Part shown: positions 42,147 to 50,759 of the stretch, piece after piece | Layout of the letters: each line of letters opens with the position of its first letter | Numbering within the stretch: the first letter of the stretch is position 1 | Assembly (NCBI GenBank): GCA_903907925.1 | Contig: CAIVQB010000062.1 | Location: forward strand, 1 to 59,392 | Source of the DNA: an uncultured Verrucomicrobiota bacterium | Lineage (GTDB): Bacteria > Verrucomicrobiota > Verrucomicrobiia > Limisphaerales > UBA9464 | Reading direction: 5' to 3' | Length of the DNA: 59,392 bases | Translations under genes and position numbers: made by a program | Notes under the pieces: model-generated | What the model was told of the DNA's origin: nothing | The model's input: only the letters and a program-made list of their open reading frames with translations | Database searches by the model: none

Positions 42147-44690
42147 ATGTCACACCGTCGCCGTTTTCTCCCCATGCTGGGAGCGTGTCTTGGGATCCTG
42201 TTGAAATCTGGAACCGCGTGGTCGGCCGTTCAGGACGGGGCCACACCGCCGGAGACGTTGAAGTTGGCACCCGGTTTCAAGGTGGAACTGCTCTACTCCG
42301 TGCCCAAGGAGCAGCAGGGATCGTGGGTTTCAATGTGCGTCGATCCCAAGGGCCGCCTCATCGTCTCCGATCAATATGGCAAGCTGTATCGCGTGACCGT
42401 GCCGCCCGTCGGCAGTGCCGTCGCGCCGAAGATCGAGACGCTCGACGTGGCGGTCGGCAGCGCGCAGGGCTTGTTGTACGCCTTCGACAGCCTGTACGTG
42501 ATGTGCGCCGAAACGAAGTATCAGGGCAGGGGGCTGTACCGACTCCGGGACACCAAGGGCAATGATCAGTTCGATGAAGTGCGCCTGCTGCGGAAGCTGG
42601 ATGGCGGCGGTGAACACGGTCCGCACGCAATCCTCGCCTCGCCGAACGGAAAGACGCTGACCATTCTTGCCGGCAACCAGACGCGCGTGACGGAGATTTC
42701 TTCCTCACGGGTTGCGAAGATCTGGTCGGAAGATCATTTGCTCCCGCGCCTGTGGGATGGCAACGGCTTCATGAAGGGAGTGCTGGCACCGGGTGGTTGG
42801 GTCGCCCGGACCGATCCCGAGGGGCGTGACTGGGAACTCATCGCGAATGGTTTCCGCAACGAATACGACGGCGCGTACAATCGCGACGGGGAGCTCTTCA
42901 CCTTCGACGCCGACATGGAATGGGACATGAACACCCCGTGGTACCGGCCCACTCGGGTCAATCACGTGGTCAGCGGTGCCGAATTCGGATGGCGCAGCGG
43001 CGCGGGCAAGTGGCCGGCGTATTATCCGGACAGCCTGGGCGCGGTGGTCAACGTCGGCCCCGGTTCCCCCACTGGCGTCACCTTTGGTTACGGAGCGCGG
43101 TTTCCGGCGAAGTTTCAGGAAGCGCTGTTCATCAATGACTGGAGCTACGGGAAGCTTTACGCCGTGCATCTTCAACCGTCCGGTGCGGGATACACCGGTC
43201 AATTGGAGGAGTTCGTTTCCGGATCCCCACTGCCGCTCACCGATCTGGTCGTGAACCCCGCCGACGGTGCCCTCTATTTCACCATCGGCGGACGCAAGAC
43301 GCAGTCGGGTTTGTATCGGATCACCTATGCTGGGGCCGAATCCACGGTGCCTTCGAAGGGCATGAAGGGCGGCGAAGCCAAGCGCGCCCAGCGGCGACGG
43401 TTGGAGTCGTTCCATGGTCATGCTGATCCGAAGGCGGTGGGCGAGGCGTGGCCGTTTCTGGGCAATGCGGATCGAAATCTGCGGTTCGCCGCGCGCGTGG
43501 CGCTGGAATGGCAGCCGGTGGACAGTTGGCGCGACCGGGCATTGGCCGAGCGTGATCCCGAGGCGTCGATCCAGGCCTTGATCGCCCTCTGCCGGGTCAG
43601 CAGCCGCGACCGCTTCCATACGCCGCCCAATACCCCTCGGCCGGATCCTGAATTGCAGCGCAGGATTTTCGCCGCACTACATCGGTGTCCGCTGGAAAAG
43701 TTGAGCGAGCGTCAGCAATTGGACTGGTTGCGCGCCGAGGCACTGGTGTTTACCCGGCTCGGACCTCCCGATGAGCTGCTCCGGCGTCGATTGCTGGACC
43801 GCTTGAGCCCGCTCTATCCCGCCCGTTCCCGCGAAGTGAATGCCGAACTCGCGCCGTTCCTGGTTTATCTCGAAGCGCCCGACGCCGCGCCGCGCCTGAT
43901 GGCCGCCCTCAATTCCGCCGCCTCCCAGGAAGAACAACTCGACCTCGCCCGGGCCCTGCGGGTGTTGAAGACGGGTTGGACGCTCGAACTGCGACGCGCC
44001 TATTTCGGTTGGTTTCTCAAGGCGGCGAGTTTCCGTGGCGGCGCGTCACTGGCCGGCTTTCTGCGTGATATGAAGGCGGACGCCGTGGCCACACTTTCAA
44101 ACGCGGAAAAGACACAGTTGGCGGATATTTTGGATGCCAAGCCAGTGGTGAAAAAGCCGTTGGAGAATCTGCTGGCCGGGCGTTCGCAGGTGAAGGATTG
44201 GAAGGTCGCCGACCTCAACCCGTCGCTCGCGACCGGACTTCGTCATCGCAATTTCAAAAAAGGACAGACCCTGTTTGGCGCGGTCGGATGCTACAATTGT
44301 CATCGCTTTGCCGGCGATGGCGGTGCCGTCGGACCCGACCTCACCGGGATCGGCGGGCGGTTCAATCCCAAGGACCTTTTGGAATCGATCATCGAACCGT
44401 CCAAGGAGGTCAGTGATCAATATGCCCCTATCGTCATCACCCGGAAAAACGGCGACACCGTCACTGGCCGCGTTGCCAATCTGAACGACGAGGTGATGAT
44501 GATCATGGAGGACATGTCGGCTCCCGGTGATTTTACCGATGTGCGCCGCAACGACATTCTCAAGATCGAGCCGTCCAAGATCTCGCCCATGCCGGAGGGA
44601 CTTCTCAACACGTTGAAGGAGGATGAGGTTCTCGATCTGATGGCCTTCCTGTTGTCGCGTGGCGATCGCAACGCCGCCGTCTTCAAATGA
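42147..44690 (+). CDS. Heme-binding (PVC-type) protein with C-terminal cytochrome c
   Basis: 847 residues from ATG 42147, with an Arg-rich signal (RRRFLPMLGACLGILL). Residues about 40-400 form a soluble glucose-dehydrogenase-like six-blade propeller (LKLAPGFKVELLYSVP; GFRNEYDGAYNRDGELFTFDADMEWD). A helical repeat region follows. The C-terminus is a class I cytochrome c with C715-x2-C-H (GCYNCHRF) and GPDLTGIGGRF, then a DUF-like strand IVITRKNGDTVTGRV. This arrangement is a hallmark of planctomycetal and verrucomicrobial exported dehydrogenase-like proteins. The substrate is unknown. Translationally coupled to the next hydrolase gene. Confidence 0.88.
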   Translation: MSHRRRFLPMLGACLGILLKSGTAWSAVQDGATPPETLKLAPGFKVELLYSVPKEQQGSWVSMCVDPKGRLIVSDQYGKLYRVTVPPVGSAVAPKIETLDVAVGSAQGLLYAFDSLYVMCAETKYQGRGLYRLRDTKGNDQFDEVRLLRKLDGGGEHGPHAILASPNGKTLTILAGNQTRVTEISSSRVAKIWSEDHLLPRLWDGNGFMKGVLAPGGWVARTDPEGRDWELIANGFRNEYDGAYNRDGELFTFDADMEWDMNTPWYRPTRVNHVVSGAEFGWRSGAGKWPAYYPDSLGAVVNVGPGSPTGVTFGYGARFPAKFQEALFINDWSYGKLYAVHLQPSGAGYTGQLEEFVSGSPLPLTDLVVNPADGALYFTIGGRKTQSGLYRITYAGAESTVPSKGMKGGEAKRAQRRRLESFHGHADPKAVGEAWPFLGNADRNLRFAARVALEWQPVDSWRDRALAERDPEASIQALIALCRVSSRDRFHTPPNTPRPDPELQRRIFAALHRCPLEKLSERQQLDWLRAEALVFTRLGPPDELLRRRLLDRLSPLYPARSREVNAELAPFLVYLEAPDAAPRLMAALNSAASQEEQLDLARALRVLKTGWTLELRRAYFGWFLKAASFRGGASLAGFLRDMKADAVATLSNAEKTQLADILDAKPVVKKPLENLLAGRSQVKDWKVADLNPSLATGLRHRNFKKGQTLFGAVGCYNCHRFAGDGGAVGPDLTGIGGRFNPKDLLESIIEPSKEVSDQYAPIVITRKNGDTVTGRVANLNDEVMMIMEDMSAPGDFTDVRRNDILKIEPSKISPMPEGLLNTLKEDEVLDLMAFLLSRGDRNAAVFK

Positions 44691-45553
44691 TCCGGCAGTT
44701 CATCGGTTGGCGGATGTTTTCGGCGCTGGTGATCGGGTGCGCGTTCCTGGGTGCAAGCCTGGAACGCAGCGACGCGGCGGGACCGTCGATTCCTGCTTCA
44801 CCTGCGAAGGTGCTGCCCTTTCCGGGAACGGTGTTCCAGGTGGGCGGTCACGACGCCTTCCTGATCGCGCCGGAGCGGGCCGCCGGTGGCGGTTCGTCGA
44901 CGGCTCCGAGGGGCGGTCGGGCCTGGGTCTGGTACACGCCGACACTGCCCGGGCTTCCGGGCCCGGAGGAACGGTGGATGTTCCAGCGGTTTCTCGATGC
45001 GGGTATTGCCATTGCCGGCGTGGATGCCGGTGAATCCTACGGCAGTCCGGATGGCAACCGCGTCTTCGACGCCTTCTTCCGCGAAGTCACCGGCCACCGG
45101 GGGTTGACACCGCGTGCGGTGTTTCTTGCCCGAAGCCGTGGAGGATTGATGGCCTTCAGTTGGGCGTCGGAACATCCGCGATCGGTGGCCGGCATTGCTG
45201 GCATTTATCCAGTCTGCAACCTCGCCAGCTATCCTGGCTTGGTGAAGGGGGCTCCCGCCTACCACTTGGAACCGGAAGCCCTTCAACGGCACCTGGCGCG
45301 GTACAATCCGATCGATCGGCTCCGTCCGCTGGCCCGGGCGCGCGTCCCGCTGTTCCTGCTCCACGGGGACATCGACACCCTTGTGCCGCTGGAGGCTAAT
45401 TCCGGCGAACTGGCGTCACGCTACCGTGCGCTGAAGGGTCCGGTGGACCTGCAAATTGCCCACGGACAGGGGCACAACATGTGGACCGGTTTCTTCGAGT
45501 GTGGGCCGCTGGTGGAGTTCGTCATCCGGAACGCCACCGCGGGGGCACGCTGA
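44687..45553 (+). CDS. Exported alpha/beta hydrolase
   Basis: 288 residues, N-terminal signal (to about residue 31). The nucleophile elbow is LARSRGGLM with S150, slightly off the usual GxSxG. The acid and base are in LHGDIDTLVPLEAN and HGQGHNMW. It resembles prolyl-oligopeptidase-like or esterase-type hydrolases that accompany PVC sugar-degrading systems. The start overlaps the heme-binding protein stop (ATGA), and the dCMP deaminase gene follows 13 bp later. Confidence 0.8.
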   Translation: MIRQFIGWRMFSALVIGCAFLGASLERSDAAGPSIPASPAKVLPFPGTVFQVGGHDAFLIAPERAAGGGSSTAPRGGRAWVWYTPTLPGLPGPEERWMFQRFLDAGIAIAGVDAGESYGSPDGNRVFDAFFREVTGHRGLTPRAVFLARSRGGLMAFSWASEHPRSVAGIAGIYPVCNLASYPGLVKGAPAYHLEPEALQRHLARYNPIDRLRPLARARVPLFLLHGDIDTLVPLEANSGELASRYRALKGPVDLQIAHGQGHNMWTGFFECGPLVEFVIRNATAGAR

Positions 45554-45566
45554 AACGAATCGTGCC

Positions 45567-46010
45567 ATGAACTGGGATCATTACTTCATGGAGATCGCCC
45601 GCACGGTGGCGTTGCGATCGAAGGATCCGGCGACACGCGTGGGGGCGGTCATCGTCGAGCCGGTGACCCATGCGGTGAAGGCGACGGGCTACAACGGCAT
45701 GCCGGCGGGCATGATCGAAACACCGGAACTGTGGGAACGGCCCACCAAGTACAAGTTCATCTGCCATGCGGAGGCCAATGCGATTCATTTCGCGGCCCGC
45801 AACGGTGCACCGGTTTCCGGATGCACCCTGTATGTCACCGGCCTGTTCCCGTGCAGCAATTGCGCCAAGGCCATCGTCCAATCCGGTATCAAGCGGGTGG
45901 TGGTTCCGCGCGATCACCTGAACGAACGCTGGCTGGAAGAAATCGCGATCGCCAAACGAATCCTGATCGAGACCGGCGTGGCGTGGGACGAAGTGGACTC
46001 GGTGAAGTGA
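45567..46010 (+). CDS. Deoxycytidylate deaminase
   Basis: 147 residues. The zinc site is complete: H67-A-E69 (ICHAEANAIH) with the catalytic Glu, and C96-x2-C99 (PCSNC). RSKDPATRVGAVIV and GYNGMPAG are typical of the dCMP deaminase (ComEB) family, which makes dUMP for dTMP synthesis. ATG 45567 gives the family's N-terminus MNWDHYFMEIA. It sits 13 bp after the hydrolase gene, probably by chance rather than function. Confidence 0.92.
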   Translation: MNWDHYFMEIARTVALRSKDPATRVGAVIVEPVTHAVKATGYNGMPAGMIETPELWERPTKYKFICHAEANAIHFAARNGAPVSGCTLYVTGLFPCSNCAKAIVQSGIKRVVVPRDHLNERWLEEIAIAKRILIETGVAWDEVDSVK

Positions 46011-46020
46011 CGGGGGACGA

Positions 46021-46040
46021 CACGAATTCACGGATTCGTG
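46021..46040 (+). terminator. Possible hairpin terminator
   Basis: CACGAAT (46021-46027) pairs with ATTCGTG (46034-46040) around a 6-nt loop, 10 bp after the dCMP deaminase stop and before a convergent gene. The stem is short and no T-run follows, so support is weak. Confidence 0.35.
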
Positions 46041-46123
46041 ACAAGGAACGCGCTCGGCCGCATTTCTGCGAGTGAGATCCAACTTCGGGAGGGATTCGAT
46101 GCCGGTGGATTCCAACGACACCC

Positions 46124-47716
46124 TCAGTGGAGCCGCTTGTGATAGACCTCTAGTTGGCAGTCAAAACCGCCGAGATCGACGGTCTCGGTTGATTTCAATT
46201 GCAGGGCAGCCGGCAGTGCCTTGATACGAACGGGATTGGGGAAAACCAGGCGTCCGCCCGGTTTCAACGCTGTTGCCGCGACCGACAACAGGCTTTCAAT
46301 CAGTCCGTGGAGATCGGGAATGGCGATGCGCCGGCCCATCGGGGGATTGGTGAGGATCAGGGTGATGGTGTCCGGTCCAAGGTTTGGAATCCGGGTGAAT
46401 TCGCGGAGGTCACCTTCCGTAAACTGCGCCTCCACCGAAGAGAGATGAGCCGCGTCGAAGTTGCGCCGGCTGATCGCCAGAGCTTCCGCACTGAGGTCGG
46501 TTCCGATCACCCGCCGCACCCCGCCCAACAGGGCACGTTCGATCAATTCGAGACTCGATCCGCAGAAGGGATCCCATACCACTTCGCTCTCCCACGGACC
46601 AGCGAGCCGGGCCATGCACGCCGCCAGAGGGGGATGGGACGCCGCGGGAATATCTCCCAACCGATAATACAGCCGCGGATCCGGCGTGAGTTTCGGCACC
46701 AGTTCGACGGTCGATCCGGATTCCGCAGGATGAATGACGATGGTCCACGGCGCGGCGCTCGGGTCGTTGAGGAGGCGGGGACATACTTCGAAAACCCGAT
46801 CTGCGACACGCCGGACCGCGGCTCGTTGATGACCCTTGTCGGCGAAATCGAGCCGATAGCGAATCGTGCCGCGATTGAGCGCATGCAGGATTCGTTGTGA
46901 CTGCGGCGATGCAATCACTGCCGCCAGTTCCTCGATGGATTGAGCTTCGTCGGTGGCGGTCACCGAGCCGAGCACCAGGCCCACGGTGTCGAAACAACGG
47001 AGCTGCAGGAGATCGGCCAGTGAAAACGGGGCCAATGCCGCCAGGGCAACAAGGCCGTCGCGGACCGCGTCGATGCGAAACCGTCTGCTGGCACCGAACC
47101 GGTCCTGCACCTCCGCGGCAACGATCGACTCCAGTCCGCGCCGCCCGCGAAGATGAATCCGCAATCTGGAGATTTCTGTGACGATTCCATCCAGGTTGAC
47201 GGCACCGGGATTCGCGTCGCGGGCGAGCCGGGCTTTCACCTTCTGTTCCGTCTGGCGCAGGATACCGCCGGCATCCCGAGCGCCAGTCTGCATTTCGTCC
47301 AACGTGGCCGCTCCTCCGATTTTTCCGAGCGCGCGCCCGAGGTATTTTTTCTCCCGATCGGTGGTCGTCGTTCGCAACAAGGTGAGCATCTCGGATTCCT
47401 CTCCCGGACCGGCGCCCAGCTTGGGCAGGGCTTCCATCGCGTAGCGGCGGATTTTTTCGGACGGATCCTGCAGCAGTCGGCGAAGCCACGGGCGGGCCAG
47501 GTCGCGTTGCGCCGGCGTGCCCGATTCGGAAACGACCACGCCGAGGGCTCGAACAACCGCCACCCGTTCGACGCGTTCAGCAGGCGACGCGCGATCGAAC
47601 CGCGGCACTTCCACCCGCCAGAGCTGTTCAAAGGGCAGGGCGCGCAGTTGGCGATAAAGCTCCTTTCCGGGCTTCTTGTCGCTGCGGTTCGACTCTGGAT
47701 CGGCGGGTGACGGCAT
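46124..47716 (-). CDS. HEAT-repeat / THUMP-type N2-guanine or N6-adenine methyltransferase
   Basis: 530 residues from ATG 47716. Residues about 15-150 are helical HEAT-like repeats (EKIRRYAMEALPKLG, REKKYLGRALGKIGG). About 170-270 resembles a THUMP/RNA-binding region (GLESIVAAEVQDRFG). The C-terminal Rossmann domain has VVWDPFCGSSLELIERAL and the catalytic NPPMG (N457-G461), as in Trm14/TrmN/RlmKL-type tRNA or rRNA methyltransferases. The open frame continues to 48802, but that extension is antisense to the prepilin-like gene and lacks similarity. The HEAT fusion is unusual. Confidence 0.8.
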   Translation of the reverse strand: MPSPADPESNRSDKKPGKELYRQLRALPFEQLWRVEVPRFDRASPAERVERVAVVRALGVVVSESGTPAQRDLARPWLRRLLQDPSEKIRRYAMEALPKLGAGPGEESEMLTLLRTTTTDREKKYLGRALGKIGGAATLDEMQTGARDAGGILRQTEQKVKARLARDANPGAVNLDGIVTEISRLRIHLRGRRGLESIVAAEVQDRFGASRRFRIDAVRDGLVALAALAPFSLADLLQLRCFDTVGLVLGSVTATDEAQSIEELAAVIASPQSQRILHALNRGTIRYRLDFADKGHQRAAVRRVADRVFEVCPRLLNDPSAAPWTIVIHPAESGSTVELVPKLTPDPRLYYRLGDIPAASHPPLAACMARLAGPWESEVVWDPFCGSSLELIERALLGGVRRVIGTDLSAEALAISRRNFDAAHLSSVEAQFTEGDLREFTRIPNLGPDTITLILTNPPMGRRIAIPDLHGLIESLLSVAATALKPGGRLVFPNPVRIKALPAALQLKSTETVDLGGFDCQLEVYHKRLH

Positions 47717-48013
47717 GGAGGCAACTTGGAAACACGAAAACCGGATGAGGAAGCCTGTTGAGAACCATCGAAACAGGATGCGAGGCATGCTGCAGCAGCT
47801 TCCCCGGGACAGGCTGCCCGAGGCACTGGCTTCCGGCCATCCCGAACTCACCCGCAGGGGGGCCGCGGGTTCCACGGGCGTCGTGTTTTGGACCGATTCT
47901 GGAAATAAATCCGATCCGCCGCGCAAAAGTCTGTACCTTCCAAGACCAGCCCGTGTTGTGATGTCACCCGCACTGAAGAGATCCGTTGGCCGAAAATAAA
48001 GTCGAAACCCACT
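47717..48013. other. Divergent intergenic region
   Basis: About 297 bp between the methyltransferase start and the prepilin-like gene. It must contain both promoters, and an AT-richer part (TTGGACCGATTCTGGAAATAA) precedes the prepilin gene. I see no repeat, hairpin or convincing -35/-10 pair that I can place with confidence. Confidence 0.4.
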
Positions 48014-48772
48014 ATGAACTCCCTGAATTCCATCCGCCGAAACCGGGCGTTCACGCTCATCGAGCTCCTGGTGGTCATCGCCATCATCGCCATCCTGGCG
48101 GGGATGCTGTTGCCGGCCCTCGCCAAGGCGAAGAGCAAGGCGACCGCCATCGCCTGCCTCAGCAACACCAAGCAACTGGGCCTGGCGTGGATTCTCTACA
48201 GTGGCGACTTTCGTGAGGAACTGGTGCCCAACCACGTGGGTGACAACAACGCCTGGATCCTTGGCGATGTGAACACCCAGCCCGGCGACACCAACGTGTT
48301 GAACATCCAGAACGGGCTGCTCTGGAAGTATAACACTTCCCTCGGGATTTACGTCTGCCCGGCCGACGATTACAAACGGAACAACAAGACCAAGATCAAC
48401 CGAGTCCGCAGCTTTTCGATGTCGGGTCAAATGAACAGCGATGTCCAGTCGGTGAACGCAAGATACCCCATCCGCAAGAAGACCTCCGACATCATCAATC
48501 CCGATCCTTCCGGAGCATTGGTTTTCATCGACGAAAGCAGCAAAACGCTCGAGGACGGATACTTCGCCATCCAGGTGGATGCGCGAGTTTGGCAAAACGA
48601 TCCGTCCGACCGACACAGCCGCGGAGCCAACATCAACTTTGCCGACGGCCATTCCCAGATATTCAAGTGGTTGGAACCCCTGACCGGGAAACACGATTAC
48701 AACGCGCCGGCTCTGAAACCCACGGATCGTGACTTTGACAGGCTGGCCCCGACCATCGCGACCAAGCAGTAG
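48014..48772 (+). CDS. Prepilin-like pseudopilin with H-X9-DG C-terminal motif
   Basis: 252 residues. The prepilin N-terminus is [20 protein letters not shown]: cleavage after A12 (Ala instead of the more common Gly), F13 as the methylated residue and E17 at +5. The hydrophobic helix is followed by [23 protein letters not shown], the usual motif of this PVC/planctomycete family, and it ends with [13 protein letters not shown], the H-x9-DG motif. These proteins are abundant in Verrucomicrobiota, probably assembled in type II secretion/pseudopilus-like fibres. No secretion genes adjoin. Confidence 0.93.
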   Translation: MNSLNSIRRNRAFTLIELLVVIAIIAILAGMLLPALAKAKSKATAIACLSNTKQLGLAWILYSGDFREELVPNHVGDNNAWILGDVNTQPGDTNVLNIQNGLLWKYNTSLGIYVCPADDYKRNNKTKINRVRSFSMSGQMNSDVQSVNARYPIRKKTSDIINPDPSGALVFIDESSKTLEDGYFAIQVDARVWQNDPSDRHSRGANINFADGHSQIFKWLEPLTGKHDYNAPALKPTDRDFDRLAPTIATKQ

Positions 48773-48940
48773 ACGGTAAATCGCTCCTTGCGCTTTCGTC
48801 ATTCCGACTCGTTTCGGCCTCGCTCCAGGCCTTCACCGATGTCGATTGTGACGCGTTGATCCTGTTCGACGACGGAATCCCGGCTGCCCGCGGATGCCGG
48901 GGTACGGGCTTGATCGCAGTCTGAATCCCGCTGGTGCCTG

Positions 48941-50737
48941 CTATTCTCCCGGCGTGTGGCGCAACTCCATCTCAGTGTGCAGGGTGCCGAGGGTCTTGCC
49001 TTCCGACTTGACGGTCAGATCTTCGGAGAAGGTGGCGATGATATCGTCCGCGCCTGGCTGCCATCCAGTGAAGGAGTACGCTGTAATGCCGTCCGAGGTT
49101 TTCAGGTGATCGCCGTACGCGCCGCCGAACAGGAGAATCCACCAAGGTCCGAGCGGTGCCACGGAAATGCCGGAACAAACAAATCGGAATTCTTCGGTGG
49201 GTGATCCGGCGAGGAAGCGCAGGTCCAACCGCTGATGCGGCGGAGCAGGCGGTTGGGGTCGGATGCCACCCTCCAGGTTGATGCCCAGCAGCAGGTCTTC
49301 AACGCTGAGGAAACCGGCCGTGGAGTGAGTGGTGACGGGGCAGTCAATCCCGGTGCTTTCGAGCAGGGTGAACGGCAATTCCCGCTCTCCGTCGAAAACA
49401 CCGGGTTCGTGCAGACCCAGCAGGATCGGCACGTGAGTCTCCACCATCGAGGTGAAGGTCGCCGTGTCGGAGAAGAAAATCGAACGGCTCTTGAACGAGA
49501 GATCGAACGAGGCGCAGGAGCGAATTTTTCCTTCCAGCAGTTCCCGCAACGCCGGGGGAATGGCATCCTGGATGACGGGAAATCCGAAGTACCGTTCCAA
49601 TCGCACGAGGTGTCCGAGCGATTCAAGGTCGTGTCGCGCGCACTGCTTTACCGCGCGGATGACGCCCGCGTTGAAGGCGTCCCGGATCAACTCCTGAATA
49701 TTGTCGATGATCGGGGCGACGTCCGCCGGGACGAGGGAACGATAGGACAAGCTGATGTTCCAATTGAGCACTCGAGCCACGGCGGCCGGAAGGAAATCGT
49801 CGTCCTGTCCGGCGAGTTGCAGCGCGGGCAACACCTCGGCGGTATAGTCAGCGGTGGCCGCGGCGATCGCCTCGTCCCGGGTTAACGGAGCCGGTGCCGG
49901 TCCCGCGGGTTTCGCTGATTTGTTGGACGGACTGCTGGCCGCAGAAGTCAGCACCGACTCCTGCTCGCGCCGCGCGAACAGGGAGGTGGGGGGATGATCT
50001 CCGAAGCCGGTCCGAAGGGTTGCACCTCCATCGAGAAGGGTCGCCGTGCCGGTGGTGATCCAGGTGAACTCTACGGCACCGTTGGTGCGGCGGATGGGTT
50101 GAAGATGAAATTCCGCACCGTCGATCGTGCCGACCGCTCCCAGCGTGGTCGTCGACAACGGTTTCGCCGCCGGCGGCGTGATGCGCAATCGAACCGATGC
50201 ACCAAAACCCACTCCTGCCGGTTCCAAAACAAAGCCGTGAACCAGCTTGCCGTCGCCGGGCAGGCCGCTCACACCGGACAAGGCTGTGAGCGTCATGGCC
50301 ACCGGTTCGGCCAATGCGCCTTCCGGAACATCCAGCAGACACACGGCTCCGTCAGCGTTGGTGAGGATCAATCCGCCGCCACCCCGGCTGATGGTGTCCG
50401 TGACGTGAAGGGCCGCCGACCGTGCCACTGAGACCGAGAGCGGCTGTGGCAGGTTGGTGGAGGCCACCGGCACGGCACGGTAAAAGCGTGCCACGGCTTG
50501 TTGCGCCAGACCGTCATGAAATCCAGCCGTTCCATTGGTCGCAACGGAAGTGTCCAAGCCCAGCCAGGACTGAAGATCGAGGGAGATTTGCAACTGCACC
50601 GCGCTGCCGGGATCGGTCAGGACATTGAACGACGAGATCCCCCGGGTGTCGCGTGGACCCGCCGAAAGCTGCAAGCCCGCGGCGCGAGCCGGGGTGATGC
50701 AAACCAGCGCGAACAACAGAGCGGCTGCAGTTTTCAT
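48941..50737 (-). CDS. Secreted protein of unknown function
   Basis: 598 residues with a signal peptide ending TPARA. Residues about 40-95 look like an Ig/choice-of-anchor strand region (FNVLTDPGSAVQLQISLDLQSWLG), similar to domains that start many Verrucomicrobial secreted proteins. A middle part (residues about 105-210: VARSAALHVTDTISRGGGGLI; VPEGALAEPVAMTLTAL) resembles a ZU5-like beta sandwich. The rest is not recognised. Lies 22 bp after the next gene's stop on the same strand, so the two are probably cotranscribed. Confidence 0.75.
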   Translation of the reverse strand: MKTAAALLFALVCITPARAAGLQLSAGPRDTRGISSFNVLTDPGSAVQLQISLDLQSWLGLDTSVATNGTAGFHDGLAQQAVARFYRAVPVASTNLPQPLSVSVARSAALHVTDTISRGGGGLILTNADGAVCLLDVPEGALAEPVAMTLTALSGVSGLPGDGKLVHGFVLEPAGVGFGASVRLRITPPAAKPLSTTTLGAVGTIDGAEFHLQPIRRTNGAVEFTWITTGTATLLDGGATLRTGFGDHPPTSLFARREQESVLTSAASSPSNKSAKPAGPAPAPLTRDEAIAAATADYTAEVLPALQLAGQDDDFLPAAVARVLNWNISLSYRSLVPADVAPIIDNIQELIRDAFNAGVIRAVKQCARHDLESLGHLVRLERYFGFPVIQDAIPPALRELLEGKIRSCASFDLSFKSRSIFFSDTATFTSMVETHVPILLGLHEPGVFDGERELPFTLLESTGIDCPVTTHSTAGFLSVEDLLLGINLEGGIRPQPPAPPHQRLDLRFLAGSPTEEFRFVCSGISVAPLGPWWILLFGGAYGDHLKTSDGITAYSFTGWQPGADDIIATFSEDLTVKSEGKTLGTLHTEMELRHTPGE

Positions 50738-50759
50738 GGCGAATGGCAGGAGGGACGAT

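Noticed and set aside
47717-48802. N-terminal extension of the methyltransferase frame by about 360 residues
   Set aside because: Runs antisense across the well-supported prepilin-like gene; composition is shadow-like.
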